Part shown: piece after piece, positions 32,455-43,259 of the stretch
How positions within the stretch are numbered: position 1 is the stretch's first letter
Layout: the number at the start of each line of letters is the position of its first letter
Assembly: GCF_004193775.1 (NCBI RefSeq)
Contig: NC_041021.1
Location: 23,714,632 to 23,778,631 of the forward strand
DNA length: 64,000 nt
Source: Glycine soja
Taxonomy: Eukaryota; Streptophyta; Magnoliopsida; Fabales; Fabaceae
Reading direction: 5' to 3'
Program-made: the position numbers and the translations under genes
Notes under the pieces: model-generated
What the model was told of the DNA's origin: nothing
Database searches by the model: none
The model's input: the letters and a program-made list of their open reading frames with translations, nothing else

Positions 32455-34311
32455 GTTGGTTCCTAAGTTGTGGTTCTTTCTTGTTGGAGGTTTGAAAACA
32501 AAAGGTAAAAGAAACTATGGTTGAAACTAGCCAAATAAACACTAAAAGAGGTGTGAAAGATAAGGTAAAAAAAACTAATTGGTAAAATGCAAGCTATCTA
32601 GGCGGTTTGACAATGGAAGGTAAAAGAAATAAGCTATGAAAGTAAGCAAGAAATGTAAATTAGGTGAATCCTAAGAGTGTTTGGATGACCACATTCAAGG
32701 TTCCCAACAAAACACTCACTATCCTAAGTAAAAATTGCCTAAAATTATTACACACAAATGGAAGTTTGGTAACCTATGGAGGCTCCCAACACACTTCCAA
32801 TGAAAGGCCTTTTTGTTACAAAAACTTGAAAGCAATGAAGGTAAGTAAATTGCAAATTACAAAATTACAAAACGGTCCTTAATTTTGGTGGTTGTTCTCT
32901 CTTTGGTGATTCACTCAATTTGGAGTGCTTCTTAGTCCAATAGCTCTTAAGGCGGTTGGCCCCTTGCTTCTGGACTCAAATTCTTCAAGGGATGGCACCA
33001 ATCCTCCTTCCAATTCCCTATATGGCAACCCACAAACAAGGAAACAAAGAGACAAGCAATAAACAAAGACCAAAAAATATGAAATGAAAGCTAAACCAAT
33101 GGAGTTTTAACAAGACAATTTTTCAAGGATTATTCAACAATTAAAGCAATGAAAAGGACATAGAAGCAAGCTAGGACTCAAAGAGAAACTTAGAATGGCT
33201 CTAGAGTAGAGTAAAAAAAACTGAAAAAAAAAAGACTCAACAAAACTATAGCTTTGGCACTTGTCTTCACACTAATTTTGAATTGAAATTTCCAATTATA
33301 GAATAAATTTTGAGCCAAAACAACAAACACCCTTCCTTTTCACCTTTTTTTTTCTGGATACTGATTTTCCTGCCAACTTGTGCGATTTTTCGTATTTTTT
33401 CCTTTTATCCAAATCACTTGTTTATTTTTTTATAACTTTTTTCCAGATGCCTAGAAAATTCAGTAAAAATTTCAGCTCAAAATTCGAAGTAACCAATTCT
33501 CAGTAATTTTTACAAGTTTGTATGTCCAAGCTGCCAGCACCAGCGATTTGTTTCTTTAAGCATGGTATATTGATTGCCTTGGGCTTACTTTCAACCTTCC
33601 TATGTATGTTGAACTCACTAGGATTGTTTACCACAGTTTTCGGAGTTCAATATTCACTTAGGATCAACATTTCAGCCAGCAATTCAATCACCAAAACTCA
33701 AATTCACAATAGACACAATCATAAAGAAACCTAAAAGTTCAAGAAAAGGTTCACAATCAAAGACTCTCTAAGAATTTTGCATGAACATGTTAAGGACTAA
33801 TTAACATGAAAGATTTGACTCAAATCAAATAATAGGCTAAAATAATTTCATACACTCATGAACAAATGAGTTAGACAAAGAAACAAGAAAATAAAATTCA
33901 GCAGAACATAAGAAATCTTATGTGACAAGTTTCATGACTAGACATGACTTCTATGACAAAACTACAATAGGTGAACAAGTCACTCTAGATTTTTGAGGTT
34001 TTCTTCTACTTTAATATTTTTGTAAGAATTTTATGGTTTAGGTTTCAGCCACAAAAAATAACAAGACAAAACTCAAAGGAACCTAAACTCAACACAATCC
34101 ATGGTTCAAGAACAAGAACAAGAAATTTGAACCATAGAAAATCAAATCTAACTTCTATAGCAAGTTTAATCGGTGGAAACTCTAAAGAATCATGTTAACA
34201 ACATTTAGAACAAGACATGTGAGGAGATACATGGAGAAAAATGAAGAAACAAAAATGGAAGAGAAGGTAAAGAAAAAAAATTAATGGAGATTTAAGGAGC
34301 ACCTACTTGAA
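32455..34311 (-). other. Leader of the chromovirus-derived element
   Basis: 1.86 kb between PBS and ORF, T-rich on the coding strand and without a supported gene. Small frames (32664-32882, 33522-33734 on the plus strand) have no recognisable content. The second member has the same leader at 59930-61784, so it is a fixed part of the family. Confidence 0.65.
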
Positions 34312-34332
34312 GCTCTTGTGCTCTGATTACCA
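34312..34332 (-). other. Primer-binding site (initiator Met-tRNA type)
   Basis: On the minus strand, two bases after the LTR end, comes TGGTAATCAGAGCACAAG. It resembles the usual TGGTATCAGAGC Met-tRNA site with one extra A. The second family member reads TGGCAATCAGAGCAC at 59912. Confidence 0.65.
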
Positions 34333-34334
34333 CT

Positions 34335-35245
34335 TGATGGAAGCTTGCTTGTGGAGCTTCTATGGAGGTTGGATCTTTGAGCTTCAATGAGGTCCTTCAA
34401 TGGTGATTTTTCACCACGGAGATGCAGCGGAAGGCAAAGGAGAAGAGGAGAAGGGAGGCGCCATCCACTAGGGAATAAGCCATGGAAGAAGGAGCTTCAC
34501 CACCAAGATGAGCCTTGGATAAGAAGCTTGGAAGGATGCTTCAATGGAGGAAAAGAAAGAGGGAGAGAAAGAGAGAGGGGGGAGCACGAAATTGAAGGAA
34601 TAAAAGAGGAGGAGAAGTAGAACTTTGAAGTGTGTCTCATAAGACTTTCATTCATCAAAGTTACAACAAGTGTTACACATGCTTCTATTTATAGACTAGG
34701 TAGCTTCCTTGAGAAGCTTTCTTGAGAAAACTTCCTTGAGAAGCTTCTTTGAGAAAACTTCCTTGAGAAGCTAGAGCTTAGCTACGCACACCCCTCTCAT
34801 AACTAGGCTCACCTCCTTGAGAAACTTCCTTAAGAAGATTCCTAAAGAAGCTAGAGCTTAGCTACACACACATCTCTAATAGCTAAGCTCACCTCCTTGA
34901 GATGAGAAGCTAGAGCTTAGCTACATACCCCCTATAATAGCTAAGCTCACCCCCATGACAAAAAAAACATGAAAATACAAAAAAAAAAGTCCTTACTACA
35001 AAGACTACTCAAAATGCCCCGAAATACAAGGCTAAAACCCTATACTACTAGAATGGCCAAAATACAAGGCCCAAAGGAAGGAAAAACCTATTCTAATATT
35101 TACAAAGATAAGCGGGCTCATACTTAGCCCATGGGCTCAAAATATACCCTAAGGCTCATGAGAACCCTAGGGCCTTCCCTTGGATCTCTAGCCTAATCTA
35201 CTTGGAGTCTTCTACCCAATGCCCTTACGGGATAGGATTGCATCA
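34335..35245 (-). repeat. LTR, upstream (5') copy of the chromovirus-derived element
   Basis: 911 bp, minus orientation, from TGATGCAATCC at 35245 to CTTCCATCA at 34335. About 1.5% different from the other LTR by eye, with no indels seen. TATA at 34685-34693. Confidence 0.9.
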
Positions 35246-35436
35246 GTATGCTAACTTACTCCCATATCTACTCAATAATACAATGGTAGCTATAAACCCA
35301 GCCAAGGTTCCTCAACCTCAATTTTTTCGAGGATACAACTCGAACACAACATGTGCTTATCATGGAGGAGTCCCGAGGCTTTCCATTAAGCATTGTATGA
35401 CCTTGAAACATAAGGTACAAAGTCTAATTGATGTGG
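35246..35436 (+). pseudogene. gag: gag, piece 3 of the Tat/Ogre-like element
   Basis: Reads NLLPYLLNNTMVAINPAKVP, then FFRGYNSNTTCAYHGG and SIKHCMTLKHKVQSLIDVGW. The CAYHGG...IKHC spacing is the zinc-knuckle-like CxxH/HC motif typical of Tat/Ogre gag-protease junctions. It follows the GTATG duplicate and is cut at 35441 by the Calypso-like element. GCTGG at 35437-35441 is the duplicated target. Confidence 0.8.
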
Positions 35437-36397
35437 GCTGGTGATGACTCCCCACTGCAGTTACTTTTTGTGCATTTATGTCTCAAGGAAATTTTCAATG
35501 GGGAGTTTTCTCACAGGAAAATGCACCGGGTCGTCAAGTATTTAAAACTAAAATGGATGAATCCGAGTATCAAACACAGGGAACTAATGTTAGCCTGAAT
35601 TAAGTTCAGAATCGAAGCATTGTTGAGAGAACATGTGTAAGTGATAAATTCAAACAAAATTTAAACTAAAATTGTATGCTAAAAACTATAAAATGCAAGG
35701 TAAATAAAATGACAACAGTAGGTAGATATGTTGGGTCTTTCTAACAAACAAGCAGATGCATAGAAATATATTTCTCTAATCAATCGTGCTCTTGTGTTCT
35801 ATGTTGTAGCCTAAATTACTAAACCCTCGATCCCTCGTTAGGCTGAATATCCAAGCTTCATCCACATATCCATCATTTAAGACTACAGCAAATTTAGACA
35901 GCCTTCTTAGGTTTAGACTAACTTAAACTGAGTTTCATCCATAGATCCCTAATGTAAGACTAGACTCAGCTCAAGTAGCTTACTAAAGTTTAGCCTAATT
36001 TAGCATAAGCTTCGTCCGCAGATCCCTCATGTAAGACTAGGCCTAAACTAAACAACATTATTGTAATAGCATAATTAAAACCAAAACTTAACCCGTAGAT
36101 CCCTCATGTAAGGCTAAGTTTCAATCCTGCTTCAAACAAGTTCTAAGGCAATAGTACATTTCCCAATGCTAAAGTCACTTAACTGTGCACACAAATAGGT
36201 GATCATACCAATAGAATACAAACATTAACCATTGAAGGAAGCATTAAACACAAAAAACATAATCAATTAGATATTAGGTATTTACATCAGTTGTTCAATA
36301 GAAATCCCCAACTAGGGTGTTTAGCCATCCATTACCAAGAAACCCTAATGATAAATAAGACAAAAAACATAGAATGATAGTTCCTTACACTAGAAAG

Positions 36398-38058
36398 TGT
36401 CGGATCGAGTGGCCTCAGAATAATTAAGAAGGGGGGGTTGAATTAATTATTCCTAAACCTTTACTAATTAAAAAATTACTCTTCTAAGGCTTTTACTAAA
36501 TTGTTAAGAGAATGAGGAGTAGAAGAGAAACTTAACAGAAAGTAAAAGCGAATATTAAATGCACAACGGAAAGTAAAAGAGTAGGGAAGAAGGAAACAAA
36601 CACACAAGAGTTTTTATACTGGTTCGGCAACAACCCGTGCCTACATCCAGTTCCTAAGGGACCTACGGTCCTTGAGATTTCTTTCAACCTTGTAAAAATC
36701 CTTTTACAAGCAAATATCCACAAGGGATGTACCCTCCCTAGTTCTCTTTGAACCTAGTGGATGTACCCTCCACTAGAACTGATCCACAAGAGATGTACCC
36801 TCTCTTGTTCTCAGTCAACAACCCAAGTAGATATACCCTCTACTTGTACCACAAAGGATGTACCCTCCAATGTGTTAAGACAAAGATCTCAGGATGTTAA
36901 ACATTTGATACTTTGTGAATGGGGATACAAAAGAATTCTCAGGCGGTTAGTTCTTTGAACAGCTTTGTATTAGGGAAAGGGTAGAATCAAAAGAATTCTT
37001 AGACTGTGTTGTTTTAAATTCTTTGACAAGGGAGAAGGGAGACACAAAAGAATTCAGGCGATTAGTCCTTTGTTTATTTGGAAAAAGGAGAAGAGAGACA
37101 CAAAAAGAATTCAGGCGGTTAGTCCTTGGCGAATTCTTTTTGGCAAAGGGAGAAGAGAATGAAAAGATGAATAACATAAGTTTTCAAGGTTTGGAAAACC
37201 AGAAAACTTCAAAGAGCTTTTGGTACAAAGAAGAATAAGAAGTTCAAAGAGATTTAGGGCTTGTAAAAGATTGATTGAATAAGTGTTCAAGATTGAATGA
37301 ATTAATTAAAATGCAAAACAAAGCCTTGCTTTTATAGACTCTTCATGTCTGGTCAAGACAACCATTTAGAAGAGTTATAACTTTTAGAAAAACTTAAAAC
37401 CAATTTGAAAAAGTCAAAATCCTTTTGAAGAGTTACATCTTTTGATTTATTCAGAAACAAACACTGGTAATCGACTACCAAATCAATGTAATCGATTACA
37501 ACTTTTTGAATTCAATTGGAGCGTTGTAAATTCAATTTTAAAACTTTTTCAAAACAATTTTGCTACTGGTAAGATTACAACAATCTGGTAATCGATTACC
37601 AGAGAGTAAAAACTCTTTGGTAAACATGTTTTGAGAAAAATCATGTGCTATTCAATTTTTGAGAAAAAATTTTCATACTTATCTTGAATTAGCCTTCTCT
37701 TGATTCTTGAATCTTGATCTTGATTCTTGAGATCTTGAACCTTGAATCTTGCTTCTTGAGATCTTGAACCTTGAATCTTGATTCTTGAGATCTTGAACCT
37801 TGAATCTTGATTCTTGAATTCTTCTTCATTTACTTGAGTTGTTCTTTGATTGATATTTGATTAACTTGAGTTGTTCTTTGATTGATCTTTGATTCACTTG
37901 AGTTGTTCTTTGATTGATCTTTGATTCACTTGAGTTGTTCTTTGATTGATCTTTGAGCTTTTTGTCATCACCTTTGTCATCATCTTTTGTTATCATCATT
38001 GTTATCATCAAAACACCTTTGAATCACCTTTGATTCACCATGAAGCTTTGCTTCTACA
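36398..38058 (-). mobile_element. Solo copia-like LTR with GAAAG target duplication
   Basis: 1661 bp from TGTCGGATCGAGTGG to GCTTTGCTTCTACA, with GAAAG at 36393-36397 and 38059-38063. The uninterrupted target is visible in the sister LTR at about 45957. It has the GGGGGGGTTGAATT and GGTTCGGC...CCCGTGCCTAC blocks of the 19742/50492 family. TATA reads CTATAAAAG on the minus strand (37329-37336). ATCGATTAC copies at 37463-37602 lie upstream of it. Confidence 0.9.
37690..37959. repeat. Two adjacent short tandem arrays in the solo LTR
   Basis: 37690-37820 has TTGAATCTTGATTCTTGAGATC words with about 36-bp spacing. 37832-37959 has four 32-bp units of ACTTGAGTTGTTCTTTGATT (starts 37832, 37864, 37896, 37928). 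On the minus strand they lie near the LTR start, in U3. Confidence 0.85.
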
Positions 38059-38267
38059 GAAAGGGGATTCCTCCTCCTCTTCTCAGCATCTCACATTCAC
38101 TCTCTACTCGGTAATCTCTCTCAAATGACAAAACCTAGGCTTCAATGCACAAGTTGCTCCTCTTTTCTGCTTCTAGGGCTCTTTTCCCCAAATAGGCATG
38201 TGCCTGCTCGGGAATTCTGTGCCCTGGCCATCTGTAGAAGCCTAATTCTGCACAAGACAGGCTTTTA

Positions 38268-38490
38268 ATAGGCTCTGAAATCGTGACGCTGCGCTTAGCG
38301 CCACCCTTCCACTTAGCACGAGTAAGTGAAATTGGGCTTAGTGCCAGTCTCGAGCTTAGCTTGGCTAAAGGCACTTGCTGCACTTAGCGCACTGATCTCA
38401 CACTTAGTGCGCAACTTTGATGCTGATACTCTGCCAGATTCCCTTTTGCGCTAAGCACGCTGAAGCTGTGCTTAGCGGTGGATATGCGCT
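38268..38490 (-). promoter_or_regulatory. TATA-like box and CGCTTAGCGC palindromes of the Calypso-like LTR
   Basis: On the minus strand CCTATTAAAAG (38265-38275) is preceded by TGCGCTTAGCGCC (38291-38303), half-sites near 38312, 38336 and 38352, GCACTTAGCGCAC (38379-38391) and GCGCTTAG (38488-38495). The sister LTR has CTATTTAAAG at 46161-46170 and the same array at 46188-46395. Confidence 0.6.
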
Positions 38491-38712
38491 TAGCCCAACT
38501 GCTACATTTTGCAATTCAAAACTTAGCTTCTTTTTCACCTGAAAATGCACAAATTTCATCATTAAATCCAATGGAAATGTTCTAGAGACAGCATTAACCA
38601 TAAAACAAGATTTGTTTACAAAAATCACTACAAAATAACCATAAATTGGGGAACTATACAAGCTTTGGAAAATGATTTCTATACAAAAGTTAGTCATATG
38701 AAGCGACTAACA

Positions 38713-38731
38713 AACTCCCCCAAATTTATAG
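38713..38731 (-). other. Polypurine tract of the Calypso-like element
   Basis: AACTCCCCCAAATTTATAG on the plus strand is CTATAAATTTGGGGGAGTT, directly before the TGTTAGTC start of the LTR. Confidence 0.8.
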
Positions 38732-40094
38732 TTTTCCTTGTCCTCAAGCAAAGAAAGAACAGTTCACTTGTCCTTAGGTGACAAAGACAGTGGCCAATCA
38801 AAAGAAAATGGTGTTTGATTCATCAAGGACATCAACCATATGAACTGAATATCATGGAATGCTTAAATCAATCACTTCTCAGAAGCATGCAGCTTTTCAA
38901 AGATAGGAGCACAAGTATTAGAGTCACAACTGAAATAAGCTAGTAAGCATGACAGAAATCAAGGAAGGATCACCAACCAAAATCTCACAGTCATTATTTC
39001 ACTCAAACTGAAGTGTTTAGGCTTATTCCATCATAAACAACCAACATAAGTTCCAACCTTTGCATTTCATCTCCTATCATACAACAATGAACACACAAAA
39101 AATGAATCCGAAGGACTTTCTAGGCTTGTAATGGGGTTAGGCTGCCAATAATTCATGGTTTTTCTAGGATTTAAAAGCTTAGGTTCTAAGAGAGCATTCA
39201 TCCAAAGAATAATATTCACTTTTTCATTCATTCCTTCCCTATACTTGCCCTTTTTCTTAGGCACTTAGCTTTCATACCTGAATTTATAGCATACACACTT
39301 ATTAACTTTATTTATACTTACAGTTTTTTTTTGTTGTTGAAGAACAGAAGCAGTGTGTATATACTATTTTCTTTGACCATTTCAATCCTTACCCAGTGCC
39401 TCCCCCAAATTTGGGACAAATTTACCTTGATAATACCTCCCCCAAATTTGGGACAAATTTGCCTTGAACCATCTTCTATGGATGATGCTCTCCTACAACC
39501 TAAAATAAGGTAGCAGAAGATACAACTGAATAGGCTCAAGGTTTAATCAATCAATCAATGCATTCAGCTCAAACTGGGTGCAAGGGATAATTCATTCAAT
39601 CACAAGGTTAGCTTTTTTGCTAAGTAGCTATTCATAATCAAACATGGCCTTCATCATTCCCTAGTTCATGCATCCAATCCATAATTCAGAGATTCACGCA
39701 AAAATCAGCACTAAATGATAGTCATTTCTCTCAAAATTTAAAGATTACACTCTCACCGGGATACGATTAATGCATTCCTTCATAATCAATCTGATAACCG
39801 ACTAACATTTTCAGACATAAATCCAATCATAGGCTTATTCTCTTCTAATGACGTCAAACTTGATCAAAACAATCATCCAATCATCCCAATCCATTCAATT
39901 CATAAATTTGCTCAATCAAATCATTTCTAAACACTCATTCCATACCAAAAAATCCACTGCATACAATGTTCAATCAATTCACTGTTCAATCAAGCTTTTT
40001 GTACAAGCACACAAACAACTATGCTACTGAAATTAAAATGACATAAAGCATAAAATAACTAAAATAAAACTAAAGTTTTCATAATGCAAAAAAT
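38732..40094 (-). other. 3' UTR of the Calypso-like element with two extra PPT-like copies
   Basis: No coding frame is supported. CTCCCCCAAATTTGGGACAAA occurs at 39400 and again at 39437, about 37 bp apart. On the element strand each contains AAATTTGGGGGAG, the core of the true polypurine tract 690 bp downstream. Confidence 0.6.
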
Positions 40095-41560
40095 TTAAAC
40101 GTCCTGCTCCTCTTGTGGCTGGTCATCATTAAGATCCAATGCTTGAGCTGCTAAAGAATCATGAATAGTCGGCTCAGGCTCCACCACTGGTCTGGCATCA
40201 TCAGGTGCATGTGCAGGTGCTAGAGATGGCTCTAGAATAGCCTCCTCCTCCTGAGCTATATGTGTACCTGCATCAAAATCAAAAGGCCCAAGAGGAGTGA
40301 GCTCATCCTCATCCTCTGCTACTGCTGAGGATCCTCAGTCACCGGCTCTTGGGTTGTGGAGGCCCCACCCCCTCCAGAGGAAGAAGGCTGGTCTCCTGGC
40401 CAAGCCACCTATGCGTCAAACTCCTCCATGCTCATAATGGAGGGCAAGCCCAAAAGGCTCTACATGATGATGGACTGCCCTCTATGGATGCTCTGGAGCA
40501 TGGAGTGAAGCATCTGAGGAGTGAAAATAAAATCTGTTGGACCTGTAGAAAAAGGAGCTGGTAGTGGTATCTGTGAAGGTGCTGGAGGAATCACTGAATA
40601 TCTGTGGAGGAAGAAGGAGGAAGTGTAGAAGAAGAAGGTGCTGGTGCCTCTGATGCTAAAGTGGAAGAGGCCTCAGATCTCTTCCCTCTGGCCTTCTTGG
40701 GTCCTCTGAAAGTTACTGTTGCATCATCAAGATTCCAATAGTTCTTCTTATTATAAGCCAAATTAATGGCAGGACTTAGGCTCTCCAAGGATCTAGAGTT
40801 AGACTGAACTCCACTAGCCTTACATAAAGCTGTAATCAAGGTCGGGAATCCAAGTCTGGATGTATCATGCTGAGCAGTGAGGGAGATCTGGTGGGAAATG
40901 AGGTACCCCACATTCATACCCATCTTCATAATAATGCCATAAATGAGTCTGGCTCTATCAAGAGTGACATTAGAAGTATGGGAGGTGGGAATCAAGTTAG
41001 AGAAGGAAAGAACACTCCATGTCTGAGCTAAGGTGGTCATGTTCTTCCTCAAAATCTTTAGGGGCTGCCCATCAGCATTAAGCTCGAATCCCCTCCCTGG
41101 GATACCGAGCTTAGTAGCCAACTCCTAAGGATCAGGCCTCAGCTCAGGAGTGCAAATCTGGAATAAGCATAGAGTGATTCCCCCTTTTCCACAATAACAG
41201 GGGTCTTCAAGAAAGTATTAAGCGTATCCTCATCAAATTTAATTAGATGACTTCTCACCCTCACCTACTTAGGTGATTTGTCCTCGGGGTCATAGAGGTT
41301 AGTGTAGAATTCCTTCACAATGGTAACATCAATGTTGTCATCCCAAAGTTAGTCAACTCCTCATCCCAGTGGCGTCTTTCGAGTTCCTCCTTGAACTCAT
41401 CGAACTCTGTATAGTAGACTACCACGTTCCTCTCTGGCAGAAGCTTCCTAGGCACAATAATGTTTGGGTATCTTTCCCAAGCCTCTTGGGAAGTAAATCT
41501 TAATTTGTCAAATCTAACTTAGGTGGGTGTAGATGGTGCCTTTCTTTTCCTAGAAGCCAT
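40095..41560 (-). pseudogene. Env-position ORF ('putative plant transposon protein' family), broken
   Basis: Start ATG 41558-41560 (MASRKRKAPSTP), followed by a TAA after 13 codons; the similarity-bearing frame continues (RYPNIIVPRKLLPERNVVVYY, EFKEELERRHWDEELTNF) with further stops and shifts near 41345, 41270 and 41140. The open piece 41121-40591 has LPGRGFELN-like sequence and KILRKNMTTLAQTW, SHTSNVTLDRARLIYGI and GFPTLITALCKASGV, which I recognise as the domain annotated as 'putative plant transposon protein' in Athila-type elements. A basic KKARGKRSE block and a Ser/Pro-rich tail follow; the end reads EEQDV before TAA 40097-40095. It lies where Athila/Calypso elements carry an env-like ORF. 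Whether it acts as an envelope is not shown by the sequence; I see no clear signal peptide or membrane span. Confidence 0.65.
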
Positions 41561-41580
41561 CTGCAAAATATATGAAAAAC
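41561..41580 (-). promoter_or_regulatory. Candidate 3' splice site in front of the env-position ORF
   Basis: On the minus strand CATATATTTTGCAG is followed directly by ATGGCTTC, the ORF start. A U-rich tract and TGCAG ending are good plant acceptor features. Expression of env-position ORFs from spliced RNA has been proposed for Athila/Calypso elements. No donor could be assigned. Confidence 0.5.
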
Positions 41581-41639
41581 ACACAAGATTAGCACATGTT
41601 TATTCTCAAGAAAACAGAAAAATTAAACAGAAAATAGAA

Positions 41640-43035
41640 CTGTGCGCTTAGCGCAACATGATGACGCTTAGCATGCCTTATGAAATTAACACAAGCACTA
41701 AGCGCAGCAAGCTAGGGCTTAGCTTAAAGACACAAAAAACATTTTTTTTTGTAGAATAGGCTTAGTGCACAGGCGCGCTTAGCCTTATTACAAAGGTTAA
41801 AGAAACAAAACCTAAGTGGCACTTAGCTCAGCAAGCTAGGCTTAGGGCCTGAGCTACACTGGGTATCTCAGTATACCATTGACGCTTAGCGCACAGGCGC
41901 ACTTAGCGTCTGCATCGTTTTGGTTCAACGACCAAGATGAACGCGCTTAGCGCGACATGGTCCGCTTAGCGCGATCATCAGAAATCTAAAAATTTTTAAC
42001 AGCTGCGATGAACAGGCTAAGCGCAGCAGGAGTGCTTAGCGTGTTCATCGCGAATCCCAGAAGATACTCAGGGGTTTTCACCCCTTTTTAACCACATTGC
42101 CCCTAATGGGCTTCTAAACTACCTAAGGTCCTAAAATACCTAACCCTAAAACTAAGTAACTTAACCTAACAACAATGCTAACTAAGAAAACATAAATCTT
42201 CTATCCTAAGTTGTGAAGAATGAAATACAAAGCAAAAGTTAAATCAAGAGACTTACTTGGATTGTGTAATGCAGAGTGTGAAGAAGCAAGGGATGCAGAG
42301 GGGTTGATAAGCACACAGCAGAAATAGAAATATGATCAGAGATGAGAGAGTGCAGAGGTTTGGGTGCCAAGGTAGCAACCTAAGTGGCTCTGCCTCTACT
42401 TTTTAAAAATTGAAATTCGTATGGCACGCTTAGCGCGTAGCTGCGCTTATCGTGCCAATGTGACTTTTGAGTTTAAAACACAGGCGCTTAGCGCTAAGCC
42501 CAACTTGAAGTTGTAACTTCTAGAAAGCATTTGGGGCTTAGCGCAGCAGCGGTGCTTAGCGCTTTCTGCAGCACCAAAAATATTTATGCAACATGCGCTT
42601 AGCCTGAGATGCGAGGCTTAGTGTACATCAAGCTTCAACTTACAGTGAGTGATTTAGGCTTAGCGCCACTACCTGCACTAAGCGCACTTCAAATTACTTC
42701 AAAACAAAATGATGTTGGAACTTAGCGCATCCTTTCCCGCTAAGCCCAGCTTGAAAGCTCAACTTACATAATGAATCTGGGGCTTAGCACAAGACGGCGT
42801 GCTTAGCGCAGCTATAATAAATTTTCACATAGAGGAAGTGGTGCTTAGCACATCATCCACGCTAAGCCAACTGCTTAAGGTGCAACTTACAGTGAAGATG
42901 TCGGGCTTAGCGCAACGATGTGCACTTAGCTGAACCATTCTGCCAATCGATCAGGGGTCTTTGCGCTTAGCGCGAGCAAGCTCGGCTTAGCGCATGAAGA
43001 GATGGCGCATAGCGCAAGGTTTGCGCTTAACGGAA
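41640..43035. repeat. Dense CGCTTAGCGC / GCGCTAAGCG array
   Basis: More than 35 full or partial copies in 1.4 kb, for example TGCGCTTAGCGCA (41641), ACGCTTAGCGCA (41882), GCGCTTAGCGCG (41943), CCGCTTAGCGCG (41961), GGCGCTTAGCGC (42483) and GCGCTTAGCGCG (42962). They usually come in pairs 15-25 bp apart, with pairs 50-60 bp apart. Spacers are not conserved, so this is not an ordinary tandem repeat. It fills the space between the protease end and the env-position ORF, upstream of that ORF on the coding strand. Confidence 0.9.
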
Positions 43036-43259
43036 AAGAAATCTAAAAATTTTCAGAGTCATTTTCTGCTTATCTCTTCACACATAATTTTAACAACCCT
43101 CTTTGTTAATTATTGAACAAGCTGAAATCAATCACAATCACAAGCAAGATGTCCTAACTACATGCAAGAAATAAAAATGAAGATAGAGAAGGGAAAGAAA
43201 AGTTGGGTTACCTCCCAGTAAGCGTTTCTTTAACGTCATTAGCTTGACACATCATCCTG
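43036..43259 (-). other. Post-pol spacer of the Calypso-like element
   Basis: On the minus strand, just after the protease-frame stop, comes GCTAATGACGTTAAAGAAACGC then TGGGAGGTAACCCAAC, a conserved non-coding sequence that follows the end of pol in Athila-type elements. Its presence right after the protease shows that RT to integrase were removed. Confidence 0.6.

Larger units (their letters stand above)
29868..35245 (-). mobile_element. Complete non-autonomous chromovirus-derived LTR element, 5378 bp
   Basis: Two LTRs of 911 bp each (29868-30778 and 34335-35245), target duplication GTATG (29863-29867 and 35246-35250), PBS at 34312-34332, PPT at 30779-30790, and one ORF on the minus strand. 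By eye I count about 14 mismatches and no length change between the LTRs, roughly 1.5%, so it is young among the elements here. Gag and pol remnants, the Met-tRNA type PBS and the pol C-terminal tail point to a chromovirus parent. Capsid, protease, RT core, RNase H and integrase are absent or unrecognisable, so movement would need enzymes supplied in trans. A second family member starts at 59003. Confidence 0.9.
35442..38712 (-). repeat. 3' LTR of the Calypso-like element, interrupted by a solo LTR
   Basis: On the minus strand it starts TGTTAGTCGCTTCATATG at 38712, right after AAATTTGGGGGAGTT, and ends GGGGAGTCATCA. Without the 36398-38058 insertion and one duplication it is 1605 bp. A run of AGATCCCTCATGTAAGACTA words occurs at 35860-36120, a local tandem repeat of about 90 bp. 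CGCTTAGC palindromes lie at 38285-38490 and the TATA-like box at 38268-38276. Confidence 0.88.

Noticed and set aside
41640..43035. CRISPR-like array
   Set aside because: Motifs are short palindromes with irregular spacing in a plant retroelement; there is no fixed repeat length and no cas genes.
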